This document shows positions 14,463 through 24,711 of a DNA stretch of 64,000 bases, one piece after another. Origin of the DNA: Absidia repens (taxonomy: Eukaryota; Mucoromycota; Mucoromycetes; Mucorales; Cunninghamellaceae); NCBI GenBank assembly GCA_002105175.1, contig MCGE01000042.1:287039-351038 (forward strand), written 5' to 3'. The notes beneath the pieces were generated by a model, which worked only from the letters and a program-made list of their open reading frames with translations, was not told the origin of the DNA and searched no databases. Within the stretch, counting starts at the first letter, position 1. The number at the start of each line of letters is the position of its first letter. Made by a program: the position numbers and the translations under genes.

Positions 14463-15136
14463 ATGGTAAGTAACAGTTGATGGAGAAAGATCTTGTATGA
14501 ACTTACGATAGATTCTGTTAACCCTTCTTCGAATTTACAGCTTAGATTTATTTTGGTGCAAAATCGCCAAGGGAAAACAAGGTTGGCAAAGTGGTACGTT
14601 CCTTACGAAGATGACGAAAAAACCAAGTTAAAAGGTGAAGTCCATAGGTTGATTGCACCGAGAGATCAAAGACATCAAAGCAACTTTGTTGAGGTAAGTC
14701 AGGAAACGAATACTTAATTTTAGAGGGAGAATCAGAAATTAGCAAATGTCAGTAATATGCTCAAATATTCATATATATTATATTATACACTTAACATAGT
14801 TCCGGAACTACAAGATGGTATATCGGCGATATGCTGGATTATTCTTTTGTGTGTGTGTGGATGCTAATGATAATGAACTGTCATACTTGGAGGCTATTCA
14901 CTTTTTCGTGGAAGTGCTGGATGCTTTCTTTGGTAATGTGTGCGAACTGGATTTGGTCTTCAACTTTTACAAGGTAACCTCCGCCGACATCGTCCTTTCC
15001 CAACTGATACTCACATTGTTTTTTGTTTGTGTAGGTTTATGCAATACTAGATGAAGTCTTCTTGGCAGGTGAAGTCGAAGAAACAAGTAAGAACATTGTT
15101 CTGACTAGATTGGACCATTTAGACAAACTAGAATAG
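14463..15136 (+). CDS. APS2: AP-2 complex subunit sigma
   Basis: Small (sigma) subunit of the AP-2 clathrin adaptor, which helps bind dileucine cargo signals at the plasma membrane during endocytosis. It is 143 residues, matching the 142 of animal AP2S1. Exons are 14463-14465, 14541-14693, 14800-14973 and 15035-15136. The first coding exon is only the ATG, immediately followed by GTAAGT. The protein then reads [19 protein letters not shown], followed by [50 protein letters not shown] and [18 protein letters not shown], near-diagnostic for AP-2 rather than AP-1 or AP-3 sigma. Confidence in identity is very high. The ATG-only exon is the only start that gives the conserved N-terminus. Confidence 0.95.
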
Positions 15137-15622
15137 AACTTTTTTATTTTTTATTTTTTTATGTATACCTTAATTTTATCTGCTGTAAATAAAAACACGT
15201 GTCCCTTAAGGATGATCTGTTTTCGTCTTCATCTTCACAGTTGGTATTCAAACATATCTCAACATTGGCTGTGTGTGACCTATCGGGATTCACTTTTCTC
15301 CCCCCTTTTTTTTTATTCTGTCTCCTCTGTCCCTCCCCCCAAAAAGCAAAAAAAGCACTAAACTTTTTTTTTTTTCTTTCCTCTATCTCTTCCTTTCTTC
15401 TGTATTTTGTTTTTTCTTTTTCTTCTCCCTTTCTCACTTTCTCACTCTCTCTTTTTCTTTCATTTATTTTTATTATACCTCATCTTTTCTATATTCATCT
15501 AACTAGTGAGGCAACTCATTGGTAAAGTCTTCCCCCTTCTTTAGACAACAACGTCATACAAACAACAGCAACAAAACAATCATTTTACTTAGCAACTATT
15601 TTTTTATATTGTTATATAGATT

Positions 15623-18090
15623 ATGTCTGTTTACAATCATCGACCTATGGTGCCAACAACTCAAAATCGACTACTGGAGCTTTTGGACAATGTCCGGACT
15701 GAATTCGAACAGTTGACGCAAGATGCCATCGTCTGTAAAAATCAACGTGACGAATTTGAACTGAAAAGTAAGAATACCTGAAAACACACCCACCCGCCTA
15801 TAAACCAATATAATATATATGCATCTTCTCATAATGCTACTCGATTTTTTTATACTGCATATGTAGTGACAAGTCAAGTACAAGAAATGGGTCACATCCA
15901 ACAAAGTTTGATGGATCTGGAACGTGCACAGCAAGTCATGAAGAAACAGTAAGCCAGCTTCATATTGTTGTGAACGCAAAGACACCGCTTGTTAACACTA
16001 TTTATTGTATTGGTTTATTCTATTAGATATGAGGAAGAAATCACGCGGTTGCGCCAACAACTGGATCAGGTAAAACTGGAAATCAACTATAATGAGAGCT
16101 GGTGTCACTAATTCTTCCATCATATTGGGTGTTTTATTCCTATTATTATTAGCATGGACAGCATTTGCCGAGCGGTAGTCCAGGTTATGCCAGCGGAGGT
16201 AAAAAAAAATAGATTGTATTAAGATATATACATATGATGACTAGAATCCAGGGCATCTCACTTCCATCATTGTTTTTCTTTTCTTTTTGGTCAAATTAGC
16301 ACCCAATGGCTATACACAACCACCTCCACCAATGCTCGATTCCAACCATCCTCCTCAGCATCATCCCATGTATACTAGCGGTCCTCCTCCCCCTCCTCCC
16401 CCATCTGGGCCCCATGGTCCTCCTCCTCCTTTGACTGGGTCCCCTTATGCCAATGGTAGCCCAGCTCACCAAATGACGTCCCCACAAACCGGCGTCGCTC
16501 CCCCTCCTCCTCCTCCCTCTACCGCTCAAAGTGAGTTCATTGACCACCCACCTCCCTCACCATCCTCAAAAAGAAATCGTACTGATTTAGCTTTTTATAT
16601 ACATTTATAGGAGCTCCTTCCAATGCTGTAGTGAAGCCTGGGGCTGGCCCTCCCATGCAGCATCCTGATGTTTCTTCGGGTGGCTTCTCTGAAATGGACC
16701 CTGAAAGTATTCCCGCCAATATGAAAGTAGAAGGTCAAGATTGGTTTGCTTTGTAAGTCTCGTTTGAAAAAAGAACCATCGATATGAGAGAGAACTGAAC
16801 AATTAATGACAAACCATGTATTGCGATTTTTTACATCAAGGTTTAACCCAAAGGCTCAGCGCTATTTGAAGGTGGATCTTTTACACACATTTGATCATGG
16901 CAGTGTTGTCTGTTGTGTCAAATTCAGTGCTGATGGCCGATATCTTGCTGCTGGATGCAACCAAGCTACTTATATTTACGATACATCCAATGCTGCTCGT
17001 GTTGCGTAAGTGACGGAGGGGACAGGAAGACGAGGAAAATGCCAGTCAATCATTCGTTCTGACATATTACCATTCTTTTGACTCTGCTATAGTGTACTTC
17101 AAGACGAAAGCACAGGCCGTGATACCGATTTATACATTCGATCCGTCAGCTTTAGTCCAGATGGAAAATATTTAGCGACTGGTGCTGAAGACAAGCAAAT
17201 CAGGGTAAATAGCAAAAAAAAAAAAAAAAAAAAAAAAAAAGGAACCAGTAGAGATGATATCGCTCTTCATTGATGGCTGACTCGTGTACGCTGATGTTTT
17301 GTTATGTAGATCTGGGATATTGGCAAGAATCGCATCCGGCGTGTCTTGCAGGGACATGAACAAGACATTTACTCCTTGGAATTTAGCCGTGATGGTGGTA
17401 TTCTTGTTTCAGGTTCTGGGGATCGCACAGTGAAGATTTGGGAATGGAATGAAACTGGCCGATGTTTACATACACTTCAAATCAAGGAACAAGATCAAAA
17501 GGACCCTGGCGTGACAAGTGTTGCGATTTCACCTGATGGACGATTTGTGGCGGCCGGTAGTTTGGACAAGATTGTGCGGGTATGGGATGCCAAAACGGGA
17601 CACCAATTAGAACGTTTGGAAGGACACAAGGACAGCGTCTATTCCGTTGCCTTTATGCCCGATGGGAAAACGCTAGTCAGTGGCAGTTTGGACAAAACTT
17701 TACGTTTATGGCAATTGGGGACCAACAACAATGCTTTCCGTCAGGTATTTACTGGGCACAAGGACTTTGTTTTATCGGTGGCTACAACGCCAGATGGCAA
17801 TTGGATTGTTTCTGGTTCAAAAGATCGTGGTGTTCAATTCTGGGATCCTCGCACCGGTCAAACACAATTCATGTTACAAGGTCATAAGAACTCTGGTAGG
17901 TATCATCCTGTTTCTTTCAATTTTGTATATTACACTGCCTGGCCCGTTATTAGGTATTGACGTTTTTATTTTACTTATATATTATATAGTTATATCTGTG
18001 GCGGCTAGTCCTGGACGACGACCTTTGTTTGCTACTGGATCTGGGGATAACCGTGCAAGAATTTGGATATTCGAACCCATCACTGGATAG
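15623..18090 (+). CDS. TUP1: Tup1-family WD40 transcriptional corepressor
   Basis: Global corepressor expected to act in the nucleus with an Ssn6/Cyc8-type partner; 550 residues. Exons are 15623-15767, 15867-15948, 16027-16069, 16153-16198, 16300-16530, 16611-16752, 16841-17005, 17093-17204, 17310-17895 and 17990-18090. The N-terminal helical tetramerisation region ([17 protein letters not shown], then a Gln/Glu-rich coiled coil) covers residues 1-100. A Pro-rich linker (about 106-185) has runs of six to seven prolines. A C-terminal seven-bladed WD40 propeller starts at about residue 235 (for example [10 protein letters not shown] and [12 protein letters not shown]). The segment [21 protein letters not shown] before blade 1 is a Tup1 hallmark. 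Intron 8 holds a poly(A) run of about 27 nt right after its donor. AATAAA is at 18232-18237. Confidence 0.95.
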
Positions 18091-18291
18091 ATTACAAAAA
18101 AAAAAAAAAAGACTCCTTCAATATATCTTCGTTTGTGGTCTACCTTATTTGCGGTTGTTTCGATGGGGAGGGGATAGTTTTATATATTATAGCATTATAT
18201 GTACACTCATTTTTTTTTTTTTTTTTCGCCCAATAAACATTTATCTTATTTTATTAATTGATTGTATTGCCTTCAAAACTGGTGTGTCAAT

Positions 18292-18328
<37 letters not shown>

Positions 18329-18752
18329 TGTGTGTGTGTATGTGAATTGGACGAAGGGACTGATGATTTTCGATGGAATAATGCACAGATAAAAATCAAA
18401 ATATTATATGATACATACAATAGATACGTAACGAAAAACAGTATACAAAATTCATTTGATACAGTGAACAATATGTCCATGTTTTGTTTATTTGGGTATT
18501 CAATAAAAAAAAATGTGGAGCATATATAATAAAAAGTGGTATGGGGATCCTAACGGGAAAGTGCCTTGTGTACATAGTGTGTGATAAAAAAAAAGATAAA
18601 AAAAAATATAGGGATACTATTGTATGGAGTGAGGTAGGAGAGCTGGAAGATGGTTCATAAGGAGCCAAATAAAAAATAAAGTCATGATGGGGGGATATAT
18701 AACTAAAATAAATTGAAAGGATTGATTTTACTACAGGGAAGAGGTTCCACAA
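18091..18752. other. Convergent intergenic region TUP1/MVP1
   Basis: This stretch holds a (TA)n run at about 18294-18325 followed by (GT)n at about 18325-18340, and AATAAA for TUP1 at 18232. The MVP1 3' UTR enters from the right. No gene is seen. Confidence 0.55.
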
Positions 18753-21477
18753 TCATTCGAATTCTTCAAGTTCAGGCATGCTGCAGGTCAAGACTTCCAA
18801 TGCTTTCCAGTTATCCACAATGCGTCGGGAATATTGTAGCTTTTCATGGACGTAATCTTGATATAAAACTGAGACAAAGGCTTGCTGTTTGTGTACAAAG
18901 GTCAATTCGCTGGCCAAGCAGTAGCGAATGAATAAGATTCGGCGTTGCTGGAATGTCAGTCGTTCTTGGTCCTACAATATATCAGATCATCAATATGATA
19001 TTTCTCCGGAGATAAATTGGTTACTTACAATTTGAATCATTTCGTCCAGTCTTGCCACATCTGCCTCTAAACCAGGTACACCACGATGTTGATTCACTTT
19101 TGCTTTGTTGGATGCAATTCTTTTGGCAAGGGTATCGATTTGGTGAGCTGCAAACTTTTTTCGGCGTTCCAGAATATCCTATAACATGACCATCGTCAGT
19201 GAAGTAAACACCTATTTCTTTTTTTTTTTCTTACCTTAAAAGCCAATAATGTATCATGATGTCGCTTCAATTGATTCATAATGCCTGATACAGTAGCACT
19301 TGCTTCTTGGTCTAAAATCGATCCTGCCTGTCTCATATACTTTGCCACCGCATCATACCCTCGAGTCACTTCTCCACAAGCATGGCAGCCAGGTATATAG
19401 CAGTGTTTTTCGACCATTCCCATTGCACTATTATGAAAATGAAAATAAAAAAAAAAAACGTGTCATGAACATTTTTCAAAAAAAAAAAAAAAAAAAGAAA
19501 AGCAAGTGACAAACTAAAGTTTAAAACATGTGCCTTACTTCAGTGTCGTGCCATAATGTTCTAGTTCTGACGTTTGAGATTGTCCCAGTCGAGCCAAGGT
19601 TTCCATCACATCATATAAAGTTTGGTAATAGTTCAATAAATCCGGGAGCGACTTTTCGAGCTTTTCCAATCGATCGTCCAAGTCACGAGGGATACATGAG
19701 GAAATGTCATCTGGATTCAGATTGTCGTTGATCCTCACAAATTCTTCATCAACCAGAGGGGGATTGCCTCGACGCCAAGCAAGAAATTCCTATAGATAAT
19801 AGTAACAATAACATATAAATACAAATACAAATATAAATATAAATATATAGCACCACCTCCATTCTTGTACTATTATTATTTGATACTACTTACAGAAGGT
19901 TCGGTCATAAACGTGATGAAAATGGCATCCTTTTTCAGCACAGGGTGTCTTGCAATAAAGTTAATAAACAATGACAGTCCTTGTCGTCTAGATTCCAAAA
20001 ATGCATCGTCACCTATATAGCACGATAAAAATCAACAAGTTAGTGAGTGCATAAGATAAAACACGTCGATGATGTGTTGTTTGTTTTTCTTGTCTTTTTT
20101 TTTCATTTCTAAAACATTACGTCCGCCGATTTTCTTGGGTGGTAGATTGGGTATCAGTCGACATGGATAACGTTTTAGCAATACTTCCCAAAGCCAGAAG
20201 AAATCACTGAATCGCCGTAGCACCAGACTTGATCGATGTTGGCTTTCCACAATATAATTGATATGCTTGAAGATGAATCCTTCCTTTTCAGGGGCCACAT
20301 TCACCTTGATATTATCCACATTAGTAAACCAATCGCTTGTGTCGATTTTTGTCGTCATTTTGGGTTCCGATAAAGAAATTGGTGCCGTCACTGCTGGCGT
20401 GTCTGCTGATTTGGTAGATGATGAAGTGGTTGTTGATGGATGATGATTGATTTCTTCTATAACAGTAGAGCCATTTACTTGAACCATTGGTTTGCCATTC
20501 ATAGCAGCTTGTGTTGTCGAGGATGTTGTGCGCCATGGATCATCCACCACTGCATTGTTGTTGACCTTATTTGTTGGTTTCTTGTCATTGATGATTGATG
20601 AAGATGATGTGCTTTTCGGAATAGTCAATAGATCAAGGTTGGATATCATAGGAAGCGGTAAATCTACAGAAAGAAAGATAATCGGGTTAGTATGTTGATA
20701 TTGAGTTGGGATTTTTTTAGGGTGACTTTTTTTTACCATTTCTATGCTGGTAAACATTCAATAGGGAGAGTTCTAGAAAGAAAGGAAAAAAAAAAAAGTA
20801 CGATAAAAAGTGAGTTTCAGACCCTGACAATCGTTTTGTATTTCTGAGCTTACCCATATTCTTCTGAGCACATGCAACCAAAGCAAGAGCAGTGTTGAAC
20901 TCGTTCCGTGTGACATATAAAGCGTTCGAAGGTACCACCAACGATATAATCTAGATAGAATTGAAAAATGAGTATAATAACCTGAGGTGCTTGTCCGCTC
21001 TTACTTACCTGTTCAGTTGTTCGCGGAGTCAGACTTGCCAAGTGAATGATTTTTTCCAAGTTCTCCAAGGCTACTCTGTCACCTACAGGAGTGGCTCGGA
21101 TATAAGCAGTGTCAAATATTTCAGGTAGATCTACACCCACTTTAGAGAGATATAGTTAATACAAAGAACATATCATATTATAATGTTCCATACTCGAAAG
21201 CTGACTTACCCAAAACGCTGGCAGCATTGACACCTTCCTCGAGGATATCTTCATCCACAGCAGCAGCACTATTGTTGGTTGTTAGATGTTGCCTGATATC
21301 GGCCACAGGATCAAAAGTAGCAATGCTTCCCCAAGGATCCTCTTCGTCCACATCGTATTGAGAGCTATAAAGCGGTGAGGAATACGACCGAGGCACCGAG
21401 GTATTCATCAAATATTTCGACGATGAGCCAGAGTCTAGAAATCCACCAGAGTTCAGTACTTCTTCGTCATTTATCAT
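18753..21477 (-). CDS. MVP1: Sorting nexin Mvp1/SNX8 type (PX-BAR)
   Basis: PX-BAR sorting nexin that binds PI3P on endosomes and forms tubules for retrograde sorting; 668 residues. Exons are 21477-21210, 21139-21009, 20950-20854, 20772-20737, 20663-20121, 20012-19894, 19789-19539, 19427-19235, 19178-19029 and 18971-18753. The N-terminus has an Mvp1-type helical module (ALYVTRNEFNTALALVACAQ, then VYQHRNGDLPLPMI). A disordered Ser/Thr-rich insert follows at about residues 190-290. The PX domain (about 290-410) shows the phosphoinositide-binding RRFSDFFWL, then LPPKKIGG and SRRQGLSLFINFIARHPVL. The C-terminal BAR helices (about 440-668) are rich in charged heptads. The PX pattern separates it from Vps5/Vps17 and from Snx4/41. 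Convergent with TUP1. Identity is firm. Confidence 0.9.
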
Positions 21478-22669
21478 TATTCCCTAATAGAAGCAAAAAG
21501 CACAACTAAATAAATAATAAACGATAGATAAAGGGAAGGGGATAATAACAACGGTAAAATAATAAATAGGAAGAGGAAGAAATAAAAAAGAAAAAAAAAA
21601 AAAAGAAAAAAAAAAGGGAAAAAAAAGGAAGGGACTTGGCGGACATCCAACATTTTCTTGTCGTTCGTCGGAAGGAAGGACCGTTGTGACTAAAAAGAAG
21701 AATAAAAAAGCATCGAACAGTATCATTGACTTGGCAGTATATCCTTTCTTTCTATCAGCCGTATAAGAATGTTTCTTTACCTAAACCATATAAAATAATT
21801 AAGTAGTTTATATCAAATAAAGGTAACGGCATTTGGCTTTCTTTGAGAAGAGGAAAGTTAACTAACCTAGTTGTTCCACATATTTGAGTCTGCTCCTTCC
21901 GCAATGGTTTTATAATTTCCGCTCAATATCTAAATCGTCCAATGTTACTACAAATAAATCATGCTTCTGTCAACTTCAAAACCACTCACTATTTTAATTT
22001 TATTACCTTAATATCGTTGTAGTATACCTGAGCCACAGTCTGTAATGGTTGATATACTGAGGCATGCTTGAGTAAAATGAGAGGAATCAGGGTGTCAACA
22101 ACAGAGTTAACCTAAAAGAGATCAAGAAGTGTCAACATATTCAAAATCCGCCAATCAAGCACTTAATAATTTTTGCAATAAAAAATATAATGATATACAG
22201 CAATACGAATAATAACCTAGAAATAATACTGTAGATCCACCCATCTTTCACTAAATCCAATACTTTATAAAAGCTATTACAAATCGCATGTCCCTTGAAA
22301 AAAGTCTGATAGACAACTGCGAGGCCAAAATGGTAGGACCAGCGTCTGATAAACAAATTGCCAACATTTCATCATACTTTTCAGGCACAGTCAGAAAAGA
22401 ACCTTGAATATATATATTGAAAAATAATAGAATAGTAGAATATAGACTAATTTTAACTGCGAACGGCTTTCATTTTAAAAAATAGTAAGCTAAAAAAGAT
22501 AACAATGATAAATTTGGTTGATATAATAACCCAACCTTTTTTTTTTGGTTTTTGTTTTATTGAAGTGTAATAGATGAAATAAAAAGATAAATAAATAACT
22601 ATAAAACTATAAAAGATACTAATGGATAAAATATATACACATATATGATAACTAAACTATATAACTAAA
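21478..22669. other. Intergenic with possible coding remnant
   Basis: This lies between MVP1 and the His-rich gene, both on the minus strand. A purine-rich minisatellite-like stretch occupies about 21580-21630. The minus strand of about 21990-22410 carries coding-like blocks described separately. AATAAA-like signals for the His-rich gene are near 22555. Confidence 0.5.
21900..22410 (-). pseudogene. Possible degenerate protein-coding remnant, unknown family
   Basis: Two minus-strand blocks look like protein. One at about 22405-22300 contains PEKYDEMLAICLSDAGPT then SQLSIRLFSRDMRF. One at about 22110-22015 contains VVDTLIPLILLKHASVYQ then TVAQVYYNDIK, preceded by a good acceptor. A GT donor follows RDMRF, so the two can be joined in phase across an intron of about 190 nt. 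A third block near 21935-21890 (EIIKPLRKEQTQICG) cannot be joined in phase. No clear start codon precedes the first block. I do not recognise the family; the leucine-rich helical look is reminiscent of HEAT/ARM-type proteins, which is only an impression. It could be a small real gene or a decayed one. Confidence 0.3.
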
Positions 22670-24205
22670 TTAGTGTTTTTTCAAATCATTGAGATGCATT
22701 TCGCCAAAGGATTGTTCAATGTAGCCAGGAGGAGGGTGAGGGTGAGGATGAGGATGGGGATGAGGATGAGAAGCTTGACCGTCATGAGAAGGAGAACCAG
22801 CAAAAATAGACCCGGGACCGTTGTATCTACCTTGACCACAGAAACCTTCATTAACATGCATTCCATAAAGCCCATGCATTTCATGATGACCATGGCGACC
22901 ACGACCACCACGGCCAAAATGACCACGATGATACTGTTCTTTTGCAATTGCTTTCCAGAGCTTCTTTTGCTGACGTTTCGACTGAGCTTCTTTCTGTCCC
23001 ACATTGTTGTCTTCGTTTTCGCTGTTGCTGCTGCTGCTACTGCTGCTACTGCTGCTGCTGTCATTTGAAGAAGATGAAGAGAAATCGGCTGGAGCATCGA
23101 AGAAGAAAGGATGGCGACGATGACGGTGCTTCATTGCTTTTTCAAAATGTCGATCAGATTTCGAGCACATCATAGAGTGTTTTCCATGTCTTTTGCCACC
23201 AAATAGAGGATGGCCACCAAAGGGACCAGTTGATAGAGGATTGAAAGCCCCAATGGGACCACCGCCTAAGATAGAGCAATGAGGTTGTTGTTCGTTGTGA
23301 TAATGACGATGATGATGTTTGTGCTTATGCATACCACCACCCCAAATAGAGGACGCAAAATCAGGGTGCATAGGATGAGCTGGATGAGGATGATCCATCC
23401 AAGGATGTTGATGATGGCCATGATGATGATGATGATGATGACGACGACCAGGTCGATTCGTCAGAAGAAATTTCGCAATGTCGTCAGGAAGAGAAGCAAT
23501 CATTTCGCGTCGTTCGTCACATTGTTGAGCACCTTTGTGAGCACGGCGACCGCAATGGCGATGTTTGTGTTGTTTCTTGTTGTGCTTGTCATCATTTCGT
23601 GTTGCTGAGTTGTTGTTGTTGTTGTTGCTGTTGTTGTTGTTGTTGTTGTTGTTGTTAAAAGAGGTCAGCCATTCATCCAATCGATGTGTCATATCAGCAT
23701 TAGGTGTCGCAGCAATGGTGGATGCAAACCGGCTAACCAAAATACGAAGATGGGGACTAGATTCAATCAAACGTCCATGTTTGTCGATCACCTCACCAAG
23801 TTGTCGGAAACAAGAAGAGTATAGATCAGAAAAAGCTGTACCAGTGTCAGGATGCGTAGACCGTTTATCTTGTTTATCTTCATCAAATGTTCCTTCTTCA
23901 GGAGCGAATACCCATTCCGAAGTAGTAGCTGTGGTTGCGCCCTGTGCATTGTTGCCGCCGTAGAGATGAATGATGTTGTCCTCGGTGCTACCAGAATCCA
24001 GTATCATAGCTTCAAAACTGGAGTCATTCGCAATCGCTTGTTTGGTGTTATTGCTGTCAAAGTAATAAAGAGGTGTTTCCAAAGCTTCAGTAGATAATTC
24101 CATCAGTGAGCCGCTGAAGTTTTCCCAGTTGCATAGTTCGTTGGTGAGTTGAAGTTGATAATCATTGTCGTTGGACATGATTTTGAAAGTAATTGCTGAA
24201 GGCAT
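22670..24205 (-). CDS. His/Asn/Ser-rich protein with PB1-like N-terminus
   Basis: Single-exon ORF of 511 residues. Residues 4-85 resemble a PB1 domain in pattern: a first strand ITFKI, a helix around NWENFSGSLMEL, and YYFDSNNTKQAIANDSSFEA, matching the acidic OPCA-like turn followed by a DEEL-like helix. A conserved-looking helical block (SDLYSSCFRQLGEVIDKHGR, then HLRILVSRFAST) spans about residues 125-185. The rest is low complexity: an Asn run, several His clusters (up to seven in a row), Gly/His/Met-rich segments, a Ser run near residue 385, and an HP dipeptide repeat close to the end. His clusters could bind metal ions, but that is inference. A TATA-like element lies 80 bp upstream and a 23-bp tandem array farther up. 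Function unknown; the start is the first ATG. Confidence 0.7.
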   Translation of the reverse strand: MPSAITFKIMSNDNDYQLQLTNELCNWENFSGSLMELSTEALETPLYYFDSNNTKQAIANDSSFEAMILDSGSTEDNIIHLYGGNNAQGATTATTSEWVFAPEEGTFDEDKQDKRSTHPDTGTAFSDLYSSCFRQLGEVIDKHGRLIESSPHLRILVSRFASTIAATPNADMTHRLDEWLTSFNNNNNNNNNSNNNNNNSATRNDDKHNKKQHKHRHCGRRAHKGAQQCDERREMIASLPDDIAKFLLTNRPGRRHHHHHHHGHHQHPWMDHPHPAHPMHPDFASSIWGGGMHKHKHHHRHYHNEQQPHCSILGGGPIGAFNPLSTGPFGGHPLFGGKRHGKHSMMCSKSDRHFEKAMKHRHRRHPFFFDAPADFSSSSSNDSSSSSSSSSSSNSENEDNNVGQKEAQSKRQQKKLWKAIAKEQYHRGHFGRGGRGRHGHHEMHGLYGMHVNEGFCGQGRYNGPGSIFAGSPSHDGQASHPHPHPHPHPHPPPGYIEQSFGEMHLNDLKKH

Positions 24206-24283
24206 AATTCTTTGATAAGTATTGATAAAATAACAAAAATAGTAAATAACGAAGAAAAAAAATATTATACAGAATTTGAGTCC

Positions 24284-24291
24284 TTTTTATA
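24284..24291 (-). promoter_or_regulatory. TATA-like box of the His-rich gene
   Basis: TATAAAAA on the minus strand, about 80 bp before the ATG at 24205. This placement is typical for a TATA box with a short leader. Confidence 0.45.
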
Positions 24292-24436
24292 CCTTTGCTG
24301 TCCCAGACATTTTCTTGTTTTGAAGATCTTGGCCTTGGCATAGGTCAAGAAAAAGATAAAAAAAAAAAAAAGGATAAAAAGCAGATCTTCAGCCGAGAAT
24401 CCGCATCATTGTAACTCCGAATTCCCGCCCTGTCTA

Positions 24437-24580
24437 TGCCGCAATGCCGCAATGCCGCAGTGCCTTAATGCCGAATGTGCGCCTAGACATATACCATTTC
24501 GCCAACGCCTATGTATTTCGCCACCACACCGAGATGTATTTCGCCACCACACCGAGATGTATTTCGCCACCACACCGAGA
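24437..24580. repeat. Short tandem arrays upstream of the His-rich gene
   Basis: Three perfect head-to-tail 23-bp units (ATGTATTTCGCCACCACACC plus GAG) lie at 24511-24533, 24534-24556 and 24557-24579. A related TTTCGCCAACGCC precedes them and CTTCGCCGC follows. To the left, ATGCCGCA is repeated at about 24437-24462. These are more GC-rich than the surroundings. Confidence 0.85.
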
Positions 24581-24711
24581 GCTTCTTCGCCGCAATAACG
24601 AACCCATCACAAATCTCAAATCATGACACTTTGAAATTTCTATTTACATTTTATTCATTCAAACCCGAAGCATAGGGTAAACAAAAAAAAAATTCTATCT
24701 AGCTAAAATAA

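Noticed and set aside
17214..17240. Poly(A) run in TUP1 intron 8 as a regulatory element
   Set aside because: Similar 20-40 nt poly(A) or poly(T) tracts occur throughout the window, between genes and in introns, so this one is not special.
22673..23963. Several long plus-strand ORFs
   Set aside because: They are antisense of the His-rich gene. Composition mirrors its low-complexity codons (for example Leu runs from Asn AAC/AAT runs) and none has a promoter or motif.
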